Made by a program: the position numbers and the translations under genes
In this document: positions 10,728 through 20,774 of the stretch, one piece after another
How positions within the stretch are numbered: the stretch's first letter is position 1
Layout of the letters: the number at the start of each line of letters is the position of its first letter
The notes under the pieces: generated by a model
Seen by the model: only the letters and a program-made list of their open reading frames with translations
Database searches by the model: none
What the model was told of the DNA's origin: nothing
Source: Isochrysis galbana
Lineage: Eukaryota; Haptophyta; Isochrysidales; Isochrysidaceae
Direction of reading: 5' to 3'
Assembly: GCA_018136815.1 (NCBI GenBank)
Contig: CM030935.1
Location: 1,360,204 to 1,424,203 of the forward strand
DNA: 64,000 nucleotides

Positions 10728-10789
10728 AGCGACTCAACGGGGACTCAAGAGTGGCCGAGTCAACAGGCTTGATTCCCCGTTGAGTCGCT
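10728..10789. repeat. 16-bp perfect inverted repeat
   Basis: AGCGACTCAACGGGGA (10728-10743) faces its exact reverse complement (10774-10789) across a 30-base spacer, about 40 bp from the TTAA site. The overlap copy is at 24740-24801. Its function is unknown; it could form a cruciform or be the end of a small decayed element. Confidence 0.6.
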
Positions 10790-10884
10790 GTTGGGTCGCT
10801 CTTGCAAAAGACCAAATCAGACGGCGGAGACCCAACAGAGGGCTTCTCAACCAATCTCGCGCCGCCAGAGCGCGCTGGCCAGCG

Positions 10885-11245
10885 ATGCCCACCCGGCCCT
10901 TCACGGCGCGAGAGCTGGAGGACTGCAGACTGGCCATGTCTCTGGCGTTGGAGGAGCGGAGAGCCAGGGCGCGCAAGAGGGCTCGCGACGGGCCGGACGC
11001 CGCCACAGATGGCTTCTGGGAACTCGCCTTTATGGCGGTGGCAGCGGAGGTGCTCATGCGGACGACGCGGTCTCGCATAGGGCCCGAGCGGCTCTCCATC
11101 GCAAGGCTGGAGCGGGTGGCTGCAGCAGCTGGCGGCGGCGACGGCGTGCTCACGCGCGACGTCTACGCGCGCTTTGGCGTGCGCCTCGTCGACCTGCGAC
11201 GCTTCGTGGACGCGTTGGACATGCCTCCAGAGAGGGTGCAACCTC
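10885..11245 (+). pseudogene. Unrecognised ORF cut by the LINE
   Basis: About 120 residues from an ATG with coding-like composition: Arg/Ala-rich, with helix-forming segments (ELEDCRLAMSLALEER, DLRRFVDALDMPP). The frame then runs directly into the LINE reading frame near 11246, so it has no stop of its own. It is either the 5' end of a host gene truncated by LINE insertion or a chance fusion. I cannot assign a family. Confidence 0.4.
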
Positions 11246-13221
11246 AGGTTGTTGGGACTCCTGAATTGGCCGTCCCACGTAAAGGCACTACTACAAACCA
11301 AATGGATCCTAAACTATTTGAACGCGAGAAAGGCACTATGGAAACACGGATTAGACGCCTGGTTCTGTCGAACCGGGCTAGGGAGGGGAGCCGTTCTCTC
11401 CACGATCCCCACGAAAGTACTGACGGGAAGTATCAGAGGCAACCCGGCGCTTCCAGTCTTCTGGAAAGAAGCTATTGCTATTGCGAACTTCAGAGAACTC
11501 GATATACAACCCTCCTTCCTTACACGGGAGGGCGCATTATCCCAACCGATATGGCACAACCCGCACATCCCACCCCCAGGAGTGCGCGCCCCATGGGCGC
11601 GTCTATGGGAAGCCCTACACACTAACGTAATTCACAACGTGTTCAAGGACGGCGCCTTTCTGACACCATATAGCAAGGAAGAATGCTCGGCGTATCTTGA
11701 ACATTTACCCGAAACTTTTGTGCACGAGGGCCGCTCAATACACAAAAAGGAATTTCTCGACTCATGGGACGAAATCGTCAGCCACGCAACGCGAGTGATA
11801 GGGCGATCACAGGAGCGCCCGCCCCCGATGCAAAGGAGAACAAGCCTTATGACGCCATCGCTCCGCCTCAAGAGCCGGAGACCGAGCTACAGAACAAAGA
11901 AATCAGGGTCTCCGAGGACGAAAAATACATCAGCAAACTAAACAACATCTGGCTACATACGGATACCGACTACCTGGGGAGATGGCCGACACCGGAAATG
12001 TAGCGAATGCGGGAGAGATCCAATATTACCACCCGCCAGCCAGATGGGAGGGCGGATTTAAAGGCCCGAGGTACATGGAGTACCCCTTGGCGGACGAATA
12101 CGCCATACTAAAAGGAAAAGTCGCGCTAGACGCAATATCAGTCGCAGATCTTACCAAGGCCGCGCTTAAAGCGACACGAAGCAACGCCCCGCAAGCGGCG
12201 AAAACAACATGGGAAAAGCGACTAAATGTCACCAAAGAAGAATGGAAACACATAGCAAGGCTATATACAATGCCACTGCTAAAACACACGGATAAGCACC
12301 TCCACTTCAAACATTTCACACATAGGCGAATTGGTACCAGAAACAGATTCGCAGACAGTCAGACAGATATGTGTAGACTGTGTCGCCGATACCGAGAAAA
12401 TTCGTGCCACTTAGCGTGGTGTCCCGCGACGAAGAAAATATTCGAAACCATAGACGCCCTCAACAACTACACCCCCCCTCCCGGGAGGTCACGCACACAA
12501 AAAACGAAAGACAGACTATTCGCATACCCCGGTACAAACACACCCGAAAGTCTGAAAGCGTTGTACGTGATAGCGTGGAAATACATACTAAGAGACTTCT
12601 ATAGAATAGCATTTGAGTCGTATGATTACCACTATATCCCAGTCTTGGAGTCCACACTAGTGAGGTTTGCCACATTGGTTAGGGGCCTCACACCGCCACA
12701 GCAGCATTGTTTGATGCGCACAAGTAAAGCCGCCCAGGGGAGAAAGCCCAAACTTAAGAGAACACTGACACTCAGTGCCCCGGTATTCATTGAAAACGAA
12801 AAGGGTAGGCTACGAATGAGCGAAAATACCCGCCTTGTAGCGATAGCGCTTGGTCTCGCCGAAAAGCTCGCGTAGCGAGAAGCAAAAAGAGACGACCTAC
12901 ACTGATTGACCAACCAGCAAGGATACGATCGATCAACATAGCTCTCCCAAGGCAAACATAGACACACGCGGACACAAGGGAACCGAAAATAGCACTACAA
13001 GAAACAGGCCACCCAGCAGCACAGGAGGAAGTTGAGTACGCGCAGCTGAGGGCAGGTGCACCCCGCTCCGCTCGGACCCCCACATGACCCGAGCCCCTAA
13101 GTAGAGCACGAGGGGAGTTGCCGCAAGGCGGGAAATGAGGGTGAGGAAGGGAAAGAGGCGTGGCTACGAAGGAATGGTTCAGGGCCACGTGTGAGGCGAG
13201 AAACTTAAAAGGTTTTTTTTT
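11246..13221 (+). mobile_element. 5'-truncated LINE, frame broken
   Basis: The first recognisable LINE residues (LLGLLNWPSHVKAL) start near 11246. Protein similarity to 40243-42336 then continues to the end of the ORF near 12872, followed by a 3' UTR with the block CCCCTAAGTAGAGCACGAGGGG and a terminal CTTAAAAGG plus T run (to 13221). Relative to the copy at 25258 one C is missing near 11825 and one G near 11978, so the frame breaks twice. Both are homopolymer differences and may be sequencing errors. Confidence 0.85.
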
Positions 13222-13645
13222 AACCCAGCCTCCCCCACCTCTTGTACCCGTCCCTATACTTCATACTTCGTCGAAGTCTGCGACCATTCACATTCACCGC
13301 CATTCGCCATTCGCCATTCGCCCCGCGCCCCGCATGCGCGCTAACGCGCCCGGTATCTTCACACTAGGAGTATGAGTTCAAGATCCCAGTGTCGCAAGAA
13401 TCTTGATCCGTACTGATATGCGACTGATCTTAAAAATATATGTACCGGAGGGGGCCGATACTCAAATACCGCGCGGAGGGCCGTGGCCCCCCGGCCCATT
13501 ATAACGTTATAACATCTCGGCATAGGTCGGGCTGTAGAGTAGGAGTAGATGCTCTTATTAGGAAGTTTTGGCCCACCATGCCTGTGAGACTGTGAGTGAG
13601 TTGGCTGCGTGGGCGAGAGTGCGGCGCCGCGGAGGGCCTCGGCCT

Positions 13646-14146
13646 ATGGTGAGCCGCCGGCACAGCCCATGTGAGCGCAGCCCAGGCAATAGAGACAGCA
13701 TGGCCGGGAGTGTTACCCACCAGCACATATTTGCAGGACTTTAAAGGGCAGCTCTACTGCGAGCGCACCTTCCAGATCCTGGTTGTCCTCTTCGGGCTAG
13801 TTGGCTTTGTTCTCGGCTATATCTGGCAAGACTTCCGAACCACGTTCCTCTTCCTCTCAGCGGGCGGTGGGATCTCTGCTGTGGTAAGCGCTTGCGTGCG
13901 ACACGCGATGTCACGGTACCTCGGGCGCTCATGCTCGACTCCCGCAGCCACATGGGTATGCCTCGAGCACTCATCCATGCCTGACTCACACCGTCTCAGA
14001 TATGCCTACCCGACTGGCCGTGGTGGAACCGGCATCCAGTCGCATGGATACCTGTTGACAGCGACGAGGAGGGTGAGGTTGCAGTGCACCCGGTCAAAAA
14101 GGTGGAAGACAAGGAGAAGAAGAAGAAGACACAAAAGGCCGCCTGA
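13646..14146 (+). CDS. SPCS1: Signal peptidase complex subunit 1 (SPC12), three exons
   Basis: Exons: 13646-13648 (the ATG alone), 13737-13883, 14000-14146, giving 98 aa. The first intron starts right after the start codon (ATG|GTGAGC...TTTGCAG|GAC), and the protein then begins M-DFKGQ, as SPCS1 proteins typically start M-D-x-KGQ. Two membrane spans (FQILVVLFGLVGFVLGYIW and TTFLFLSAGGGISAVV-ICL) are followed by the family signature PDWPWWNRHPVAWIP and a charged Lys-rich tail. SPCS1 is a small ER membrane subunit of the signal peptidase complex. Its length is close to the usual 100 or so residues. It lies about 420 bp downstream of the LINE 3' end. The overlap copy is at 27660-28160. Confidence 0.9.
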
Positions 14147-15505
14147 TAAGTCGCACCAAATATGACTCGTGCACAATTGTTGTTGCTCAACTATTTTTGC
14201 TGTGTCCCTCGCCACTTTCCTCAAATCGCATTCGTTCTCACGAATCCCATTTTCTGGCTTGACGTTCCTGTGTCTTTCTGGATGGTTTGCTTCATTCACC
14301 CCGAACCATGTGGGCAATCGCCCGCCGACAGGGCGGTCTGCGCGACCTGCTAAAGCTTGCGCGCCACCTGAGCGCTTCTCGTCCGCTTGTTGTACGGCAC
14401 TGGCGCCCTTGCGGCAACAGTGCATAGTCCCAACATACATTGTGGCGCGAAATATCCTGGCCAGGAAAGCAGTCCAATCGACATCTCGTTCTCTTTGCTC
14501 GAGCACCGGTACACCTGTATGGCGTTCGGCACTTCTACACACACAAGTATGATAGGTCGGGGCATCTGCGAAGCTTGGGGTCAAACAACAGCCAGCCAGC
14601 CTGATTTATCTCGTGAGAGTTCGGCACCGCATGTTCGACGAGTCAAAGCTTCCAGCTCTCTGCGAATGCGTAGTGGCGGTGGTATTGCAGCTGTTGCATA
14701 ATGGGTGTTGATTTGTTGGGATTGGGCTTTGGGTATAAACCACTTGCTTGAAAAAATCGAAGATTCGGGGCTAACACCTATATTGGGCACGGGACTCTCT
14801 ACCTTAGTATGACCACCGCCCTTCAAGTTCCCTTCCCTCAACTAAGTTTATACTTAGTTCACATGGGAGGAGGCTCCTCGTGCCCTTCCCCCTTCTTAGC
14901 ATGCCATTGTGCGACTGTGACCAGCAACGCCAGCAGAAGCAAAAGCAAAAGGCCTATCCCTGCCCTCCCTCACGCGTGGTCAAAGGTAGAGCACGTGGGC
15001 CGACCCCCGGAAACCGAAAAATAAGGAACGACGGGAGGGTGCACGAAGGGGAGCGTGCTAGCGGTAAGGGCGATGACGGATGGCAAGTGGCTCCAACTCC
15101 CAGGTGCCAGGTGCAGGTGCGGGTGTCGCATTCGCGAATCGACGCTCGTTAAAGTCGCGTTCCGTCAAAAGAGGGCCAGGTGATAGTTTTGTTTTCACTC
15201 AGTGCTACTACAGGCGCAAGCGCGCACCATTCGAGTGAGGTATCACCGTTTTAGCTTGTTTTCTTTTTCAGGTAGGAAGGTCTGAACAATTCCTCCAATG
15301 AGTATTATTATTACAAACAAAGATGAGCACAAAGCTAATCATGATACCATGGGTACATACAATGCCGAATACCCAATGGTACCACGGCATGTCGCGTCTG
15401 GTAGTTTTGTTTTCAGCCAGACAAGGAAGCGCCCCCCCCGATAACCAGTTACGCAGGCTGAGTTTTCGTCTTCTTCGTCTTTTTCTCACACCCCTCATCC
15501 TCGAT
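14147..15505. other. SPCS1 3' flank with repeat fragments
   Basis: No gene seen. An AACTAAGTTTATACTTAGTT element start lies at 14837-14856, followed by GGGAGGAGG sequence. A GCGAATGCGACA motif (reverse) is near 15121, and GCGTTCCGTC follows at about 15153. The overlap copy is at 28161-29527 with single-base indels. Confidence 0.6.
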
Positions 15506-15616
15506 CCTATTGATTGTCAATGTCGTTCTCCTGGCAGGCGACGATGTTGCTTGGCTGATCCTGGGTGGCGAGGTCCGTGATGCGTGCGAGGACGGCCTTC
15601 TGGTTCTCCATGTAGA
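15506..15616 (-). pseudogene. 3' end of an insertion-split gene, overlap copy
   Basis: On the minus strand this reads YMENQ, then KAVLARITDLATQ, then DNQ and stop (15506-15508). It equals 29528-29637 and is followed by the start of the same retroposon (15617 onward), which is cut off by the contig end at 16667. Both contigs therefore carry this insertion. Confidence 0.65.
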
Positions 15617-16667
15617 AACTAAGTTATACTTAGTTCACCCATGGCGGGGCACGAGCCCCCCCTCTCTCCACTCCTCCCCCGCCATGGGGAGGAACCACCC
15701 ACTCTCCTGGCATGCCTGATGGCTTGCCAGGAGCACACTGCCATGCTGACCCATCCCTCTCCCCACAGGCACGCCTGATTCGCTCGCCCTGGCCTGTCGT
15801 GGCAGCCCATCCCTCTGACCAGCCCCTCCTCCCCCTGGGCCCCCTGATCAGGACCCCCCAGCCAGCTCCAGTCGACTGGCAGGGGCTCGAGAGCCAGCGA
15901 TGGAGAGGCAGGAGGGGCCAGGGCCATGCCCCAGCCTCACCTGCCCCTGAGCTGCGCTCCCAGGCCCCAGCCGGCTCCTGGGGACCTGAAGAGGGGCCTC
16001 AGGCGCGCGCCATGGGCCCCCGCCGCAGGGAAGAGAGGAGGAAAAGGGAAGAGGGAGGGGAGGGGGGAGTGGCAGCTCTCCCTCCGGCGGTTACGTGTCT
16101 TCTCGCCCCGTTTGGGTAAGAGAAGACGGGGGCGCCAGAACCAGGAGGGAAGGGCCGCGGCTCGCCGCGGCCACTCGCTCTTGCGAGGAGAGATTAGCGT
16201 TTCTGGGCTCCTATTCATGAGTGCCCCCCCCCCCCTGCGTTGTTTTTACCCGAAAGGGGTTTCCCCAGCGTGGACTCGAGGAGAGGACGTGCTGGGGTGC
16301 GCGGGTCGGTGCGTGCACTGGGGGGAGGATGTGGAGATGGACTGTTCCCAGGATCCGGGTAAGGCTCCTGAGACTCCATCCTTGGCAACCCACGCGTCCG
16401 TAGGCGGCCTATCGACTTGGGTAGCGGGTGAAGATACTTGGGAAGGCTTGGGCACGGGTGCAGGGGTGCAGGGGTCCGCGCGCGGCGGCGAGGGCGAATT
16501 GGCGGTGCGGAGGGCGGTGATGGGTCCATAGAAACAGATTGAATCAATCTCTAGTGGGTGATTTCTAGCGAGAGACCACACACAACTCAGTAGGGGTTCA
16601 AGGGTACGAGGGGTCACGGCATGGCTTCGATCGCAGAGGCTGCGACGGTTTGCTGGGTGCGTACGAA

Positions 16668-16767
16668 NNNNNNNNNNNNNNNNNNNNNNNNNNNNNNNNN
16701 NNNNNNNNNNNNNNNNNNNNNNNNNNNNNNNNNNNNNNNNNNNNNNNNNNNNNNNNNNNNNNNNNNN
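16668..16767. other. Assembly gap, 100 N
   Basis: Exactly 100 N, a conventional placeholder for a gap of unknown size. The sequences on both sides overlap for about 9.9 kb, so the true gap is probably negative. Confidence 0.99.
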
Positions 16768-17896
16768 TGCTGAATTCCAGTGGTTTCTTAAGTTTGGGCT
16801 TCCTCCTCTGGGCGGCTTTATGCGTGCGCACGGAGCAGTGCATGCGATTTTGGTGGGGTAAGTAAGGACCCCTAACCAAGGTGGTGAACCTCACTAGTGT
16901 AGACTCTAAGATCGGTATGTGTATGTAGTGGTACTCGTGTGACTCAAAGCTTCAACTCTGTAGAAATCTCTTAGTATGTATTTCCACGCTATCACGTACA
17001 AACGCTTTTAGTAAAACTGTTAGGCTTTCGGGTGTGTTCGTACCGGGGTATGCGAATAATCTATCCTTCGTTTTCTGTGTGCGTGACCTTCCGGGGGAAG
17101 GGGTGTGGTTATTGAGGCATCTATGGTCTCGAATATGGTTTTCGTCGTCGCGGGACACCACGCTAGATGGCACGAGTTTTCTCGGTATCGGCGACACAGT
17201 CTACACATATCTGTCGGACTGTGGACTGTCTGCGAACCTATTTCTGGTGAGCCTGCCAGGGCAGAGAGTGGGTCAGCAGGGGCCAGTGTGCTCCTGGCAA
17301 GCCATCAGGCATGCCAGGAGCATGGTGGGTGGTTCCTCCCCCATGGCAGGGGCGGAGGAGTGGAGAGCGGGGGGGCTCATGCCCCCCCATGGGCAAACTA
17401 AGTATACGCTGAGTCCAGTACAGCATAACACAAAAGGCCTGCCTCGAACGCGCACTCCAAGCCGGGCCCATGGTAGCATGGTAGCGCACCTGGGCCGCAC
17501 CCCCGAAACCGAAACCAAAGAAAAGGAACGAGGGGGGAAGGCAAAGATGCGGAGGGAAGGGAAGAAAGGGCGGTGTCGTACGTGAGGTAGAGTCTACCGA
17601 TCTAGCAGTAGGTGTTAGCCCAGAATCTTCAGAAAATTTTCTTCCGATAGTAAGGTAGTGAGACCTGGATTTTAGTAGAAGTCAGCCCAGAATCTTCAGA
17701 TGTTTTTTTTGATGGCCCTCGCGAGCGCGCGCGTACCTGACAACTAGCACTCGCCCCATACAAGTGTTTTCGTTCGCGCTTGCTGCTCGCGTCTCACTGG
17801 ATAGGTACGAGGTGAGGTGTCACTGATCCATAATCCGAGGTACACTCATCTACCATTTGAGCAAGCCTTTGCACTTGCAGACTTTTCACTCCTTGT

Positions 17897-19527
17897 CTAC
17901 TCTTGGATGATTTCCTCCGAGTGGGGACCAAAGGGTTCGAATGCAAGGTGATCTTTCGTGACGCCAAGCTGATTCAGTTGTGCGGCTATCGACTTCATCC
18001 ATTCGGGAGGCCCGCAGAAGAAGTACATTGCATCCTTTGCATTCGCGCCGAGTGGGAGCAAGTCCGTCACCTGATTTAGGTCCATCCTGCCCTCAAAATG
18101 GTATGCCGCGTCTGGGGCATCGCTCTGCAGGGGGCGGTCTTCTTCACGGGGCTCCTCATACCATACACGGCGGCGGAGACTGCCGCTACGCCCGAATCCA
18201 CGCAGCATCTCACGGTAGGGATGCTCTCCACCGTGCCGAGATGCGTGCAGCCACGTCACCGGATGTCCCAATGAAGGATCGGAGCTCCCTTGGATGAGGG
18301 AGAGCATCGAGAGCACAGGCGTCATGCCAATCCCTACGAAGACATCGGCGAAAGCTCGTGAGTGGAGTCAGCCTTGTGTTCAGTTTGTGGGAGGGCTGGC
18401 TGCGACGCGGCGCTGACCTGCTGATATAAATACCACAGGCGCCGTTTGGTGGGCGATCCAAAGCTTATGAGCATTTGCCATGTTGAAGTCTCCATGGGGA
18501 GGCGAGAGAGGAACGACATCTCCGGGAAGCACACTGTCGTGAATATATGGTGAGACGAGCCCCTTCTTCTCCCGCTTCACCAGGATTGTGTAGGATTCCG
18601 ACGATGGCGCCTGTTAGAACCAACATTGAGGTGACTATCAAGCGTACAAGGCATGCCACAACAGAACTAGCGAAGGGCCGCCACGGCATCAAGGAAAGCA
18701 GGATAAGAATCGCCTGCCACATGCCGCCCACAACGCGATGACACGAGGTGCGCACCGAGCAGATTGAGTAGTGCCTTGGCTGCCGGTGCTCCCACTCTGG
18801 AGGATGGAACCAAAGAGTGGTATATTGTCCTGGAATGTGCTTAGCCACAGGCTTGCCATCCGTGGGCTGGAATTCCAGCTTGAATGTCTCGTCAGACACC
18901 TTCTCCTTTGACACCAGCTTGAAATCACGCATTCCGCGCCAGCCACCTGGCAAAGATTCGACCTACACGCGCAAGCGGATTCAGTAAGGATGCGAAAGCG
19001 TACGCACAGCATATGCGCTCAAGCGGAAGCGGGCAGCTTGCCTGTTTGTAGATGGCCTCCTCACGCTCAATGCACGCCTTAGCGAGGACACCATAGAAAT
19101 CGCCCCACGCGTTTAGTACGTCCTTTGGCGGCGAGAGGCAATCATCGATCGCGGCGAGCAAGTTCGCACCCACAACACCATACTGTGCAGGTGTCACGTG
19201 GAGCGCGCAGTGCTTCTGGTTGATGGGCTCAAGGAACCCATCTGGGATGGGCTTACCCTCGAGCACGGCAGTGGCTGAGACCGCGATCGAGTTGAATAGC
19301 GCCTTAGGCTGCGCCCCACCTGCCTGGTTGCGCACATTGAACGTGTCGAGCAGCTCAGGGTGCTCACGGAACATGCGGTCGTAGAATGTCTTGGTGAGCT
19401 TGGTGCCGAGCTCAGCGACCGCAGGGAGCGTGGCGCGCATCATGCCGAGCGTCGCCTCGGGAAGAACGGGGGCAGCTGTCGAGAGGGCGCGCTTATACGG
19501 CGTGCGTCGTAGTGTGTGCGCCATCAT
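17897..19527 (-). CDS. YHB1: Flavohemoglobin, overlap-contig copy
   Basis: Exons 19042-19527, 18756-18962, 18418-18610 and 17897-18333, at a constant offset of 10003 from the first copy. The coding sequence looks identical, including the GC-AG first intron. Identity of introns as well as exons supports an assembly overlap and not an old paralogue. Confidence 0.92.
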
Positions 19528-19681
19528 GATGGAGAGGAGGCCGGGGGCAGTGGCTCACCAGTAGAGAGGGAAGCAGCGGCAGGAGGAGGGGAGGGGCGCT
19601 CCGAGAGGTGCGAGTTGCGTGGAGATGGGGCGGTTGCAATCATATGCCTGAGGAGAGGAAGGAGAAGGAAGAGAGCCGGAG

Positions 19682-19762
<81 letters not shown>

Positions 19763-20313
19763 CGAGAGAGACGAGAGATAGGAGAGACGAAACGTGAGAG
19801 AGAGAGAGGGGCCGAGGGCTTGATGATGGATGATGTGAGATGGCGATGTGAGTCGGTTGATGAGAGGCGCGGCTCACCATAAGAGTCCTGCCGCGCCACG
19901 TAAAAACACGAACCCCCCCCCCCCCCACCCCGCCGCGAATTCCTCCCGCCCGCCCCCCCCCCTCCCCCCCCGCCCCCCGCCGCTTCCCCCCTCCGCCCTT
20001 TCGCGCCGACGGCCGTGATGAGAGAAGAGACGATGGGTGCGGAGGGAGAGACGGGGGCAGATAATCGGTCAGGCTGAGAAAGTATATAGTGGGCAGGATA
20101 AACCAGCGGGCAGGATATGGTCGTGGGAACCACTTGTATGCCGAGCTGCTCGGTGGTCGGGCTGAGACGGAGGAAAGGAGAGAAGAGAGCTCCTCTGGCT
20201 TTGCATCTCTCCTAGAGCTGGAGTAGGGAAAGGGGCTTTGTTTGGCCGTATGGGCCTCCTCGGCCACGCTCCTCTCGGCCTCTCACCGCGGTGTGATTGA
20301 TGGTCGGCGCGGC

Positions 20314-20427
<114 letters not shown>

Positions 20428-20774
20428 CATCGGAGCATCGGCGCGCTCTCAAACGCCGCACTTCGGCGCAATGAGGGGCTCATCTCGGAGGATGGTATCG
20501 CCGAGGGGCGGGGGGGGGGGGCGAGAGCTGGCGAAGGGAAAAGTTCCAAGTCTGAAGTTTGAGAGGTCAAACAAAAACGTCGCGCCATCTCACTCCCCTT
20601 GCCGGAAGTCGGGGAAACGCGCGTTCATAAGAGGATTTTTGCCAGGTTCTCGTAAGGTTTGAGGAGCGTGGTTGGTTGGAACAGCTCCTTAAGGTGGTAG
20701 GTGCAGGTTTTTTTCGGCTCCCCCCCCCCCCCCCACCCGCCCCTCCTTTCCCTTTCCCTTCGCTCGCGCAAGCA

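Noticed and set aside
13360..13400. Possible tRNA-type B-box (GAGTTCAAGATCCC)
   Set aside because: It has an extra base relative to the consensus, and no acceptor, D or anticodon stems can be formed around it.
13671..14165. 164-aa ORF from a GTG at 13671
   Set aside because: It reads through the SPCS1 introns. The spliced three-exon model gives the complete conserved protein.
20676..20774. Transposase start at 20676
   Set aside because: This start lies outside the left end of the transposon (20693) and is not an ATG.
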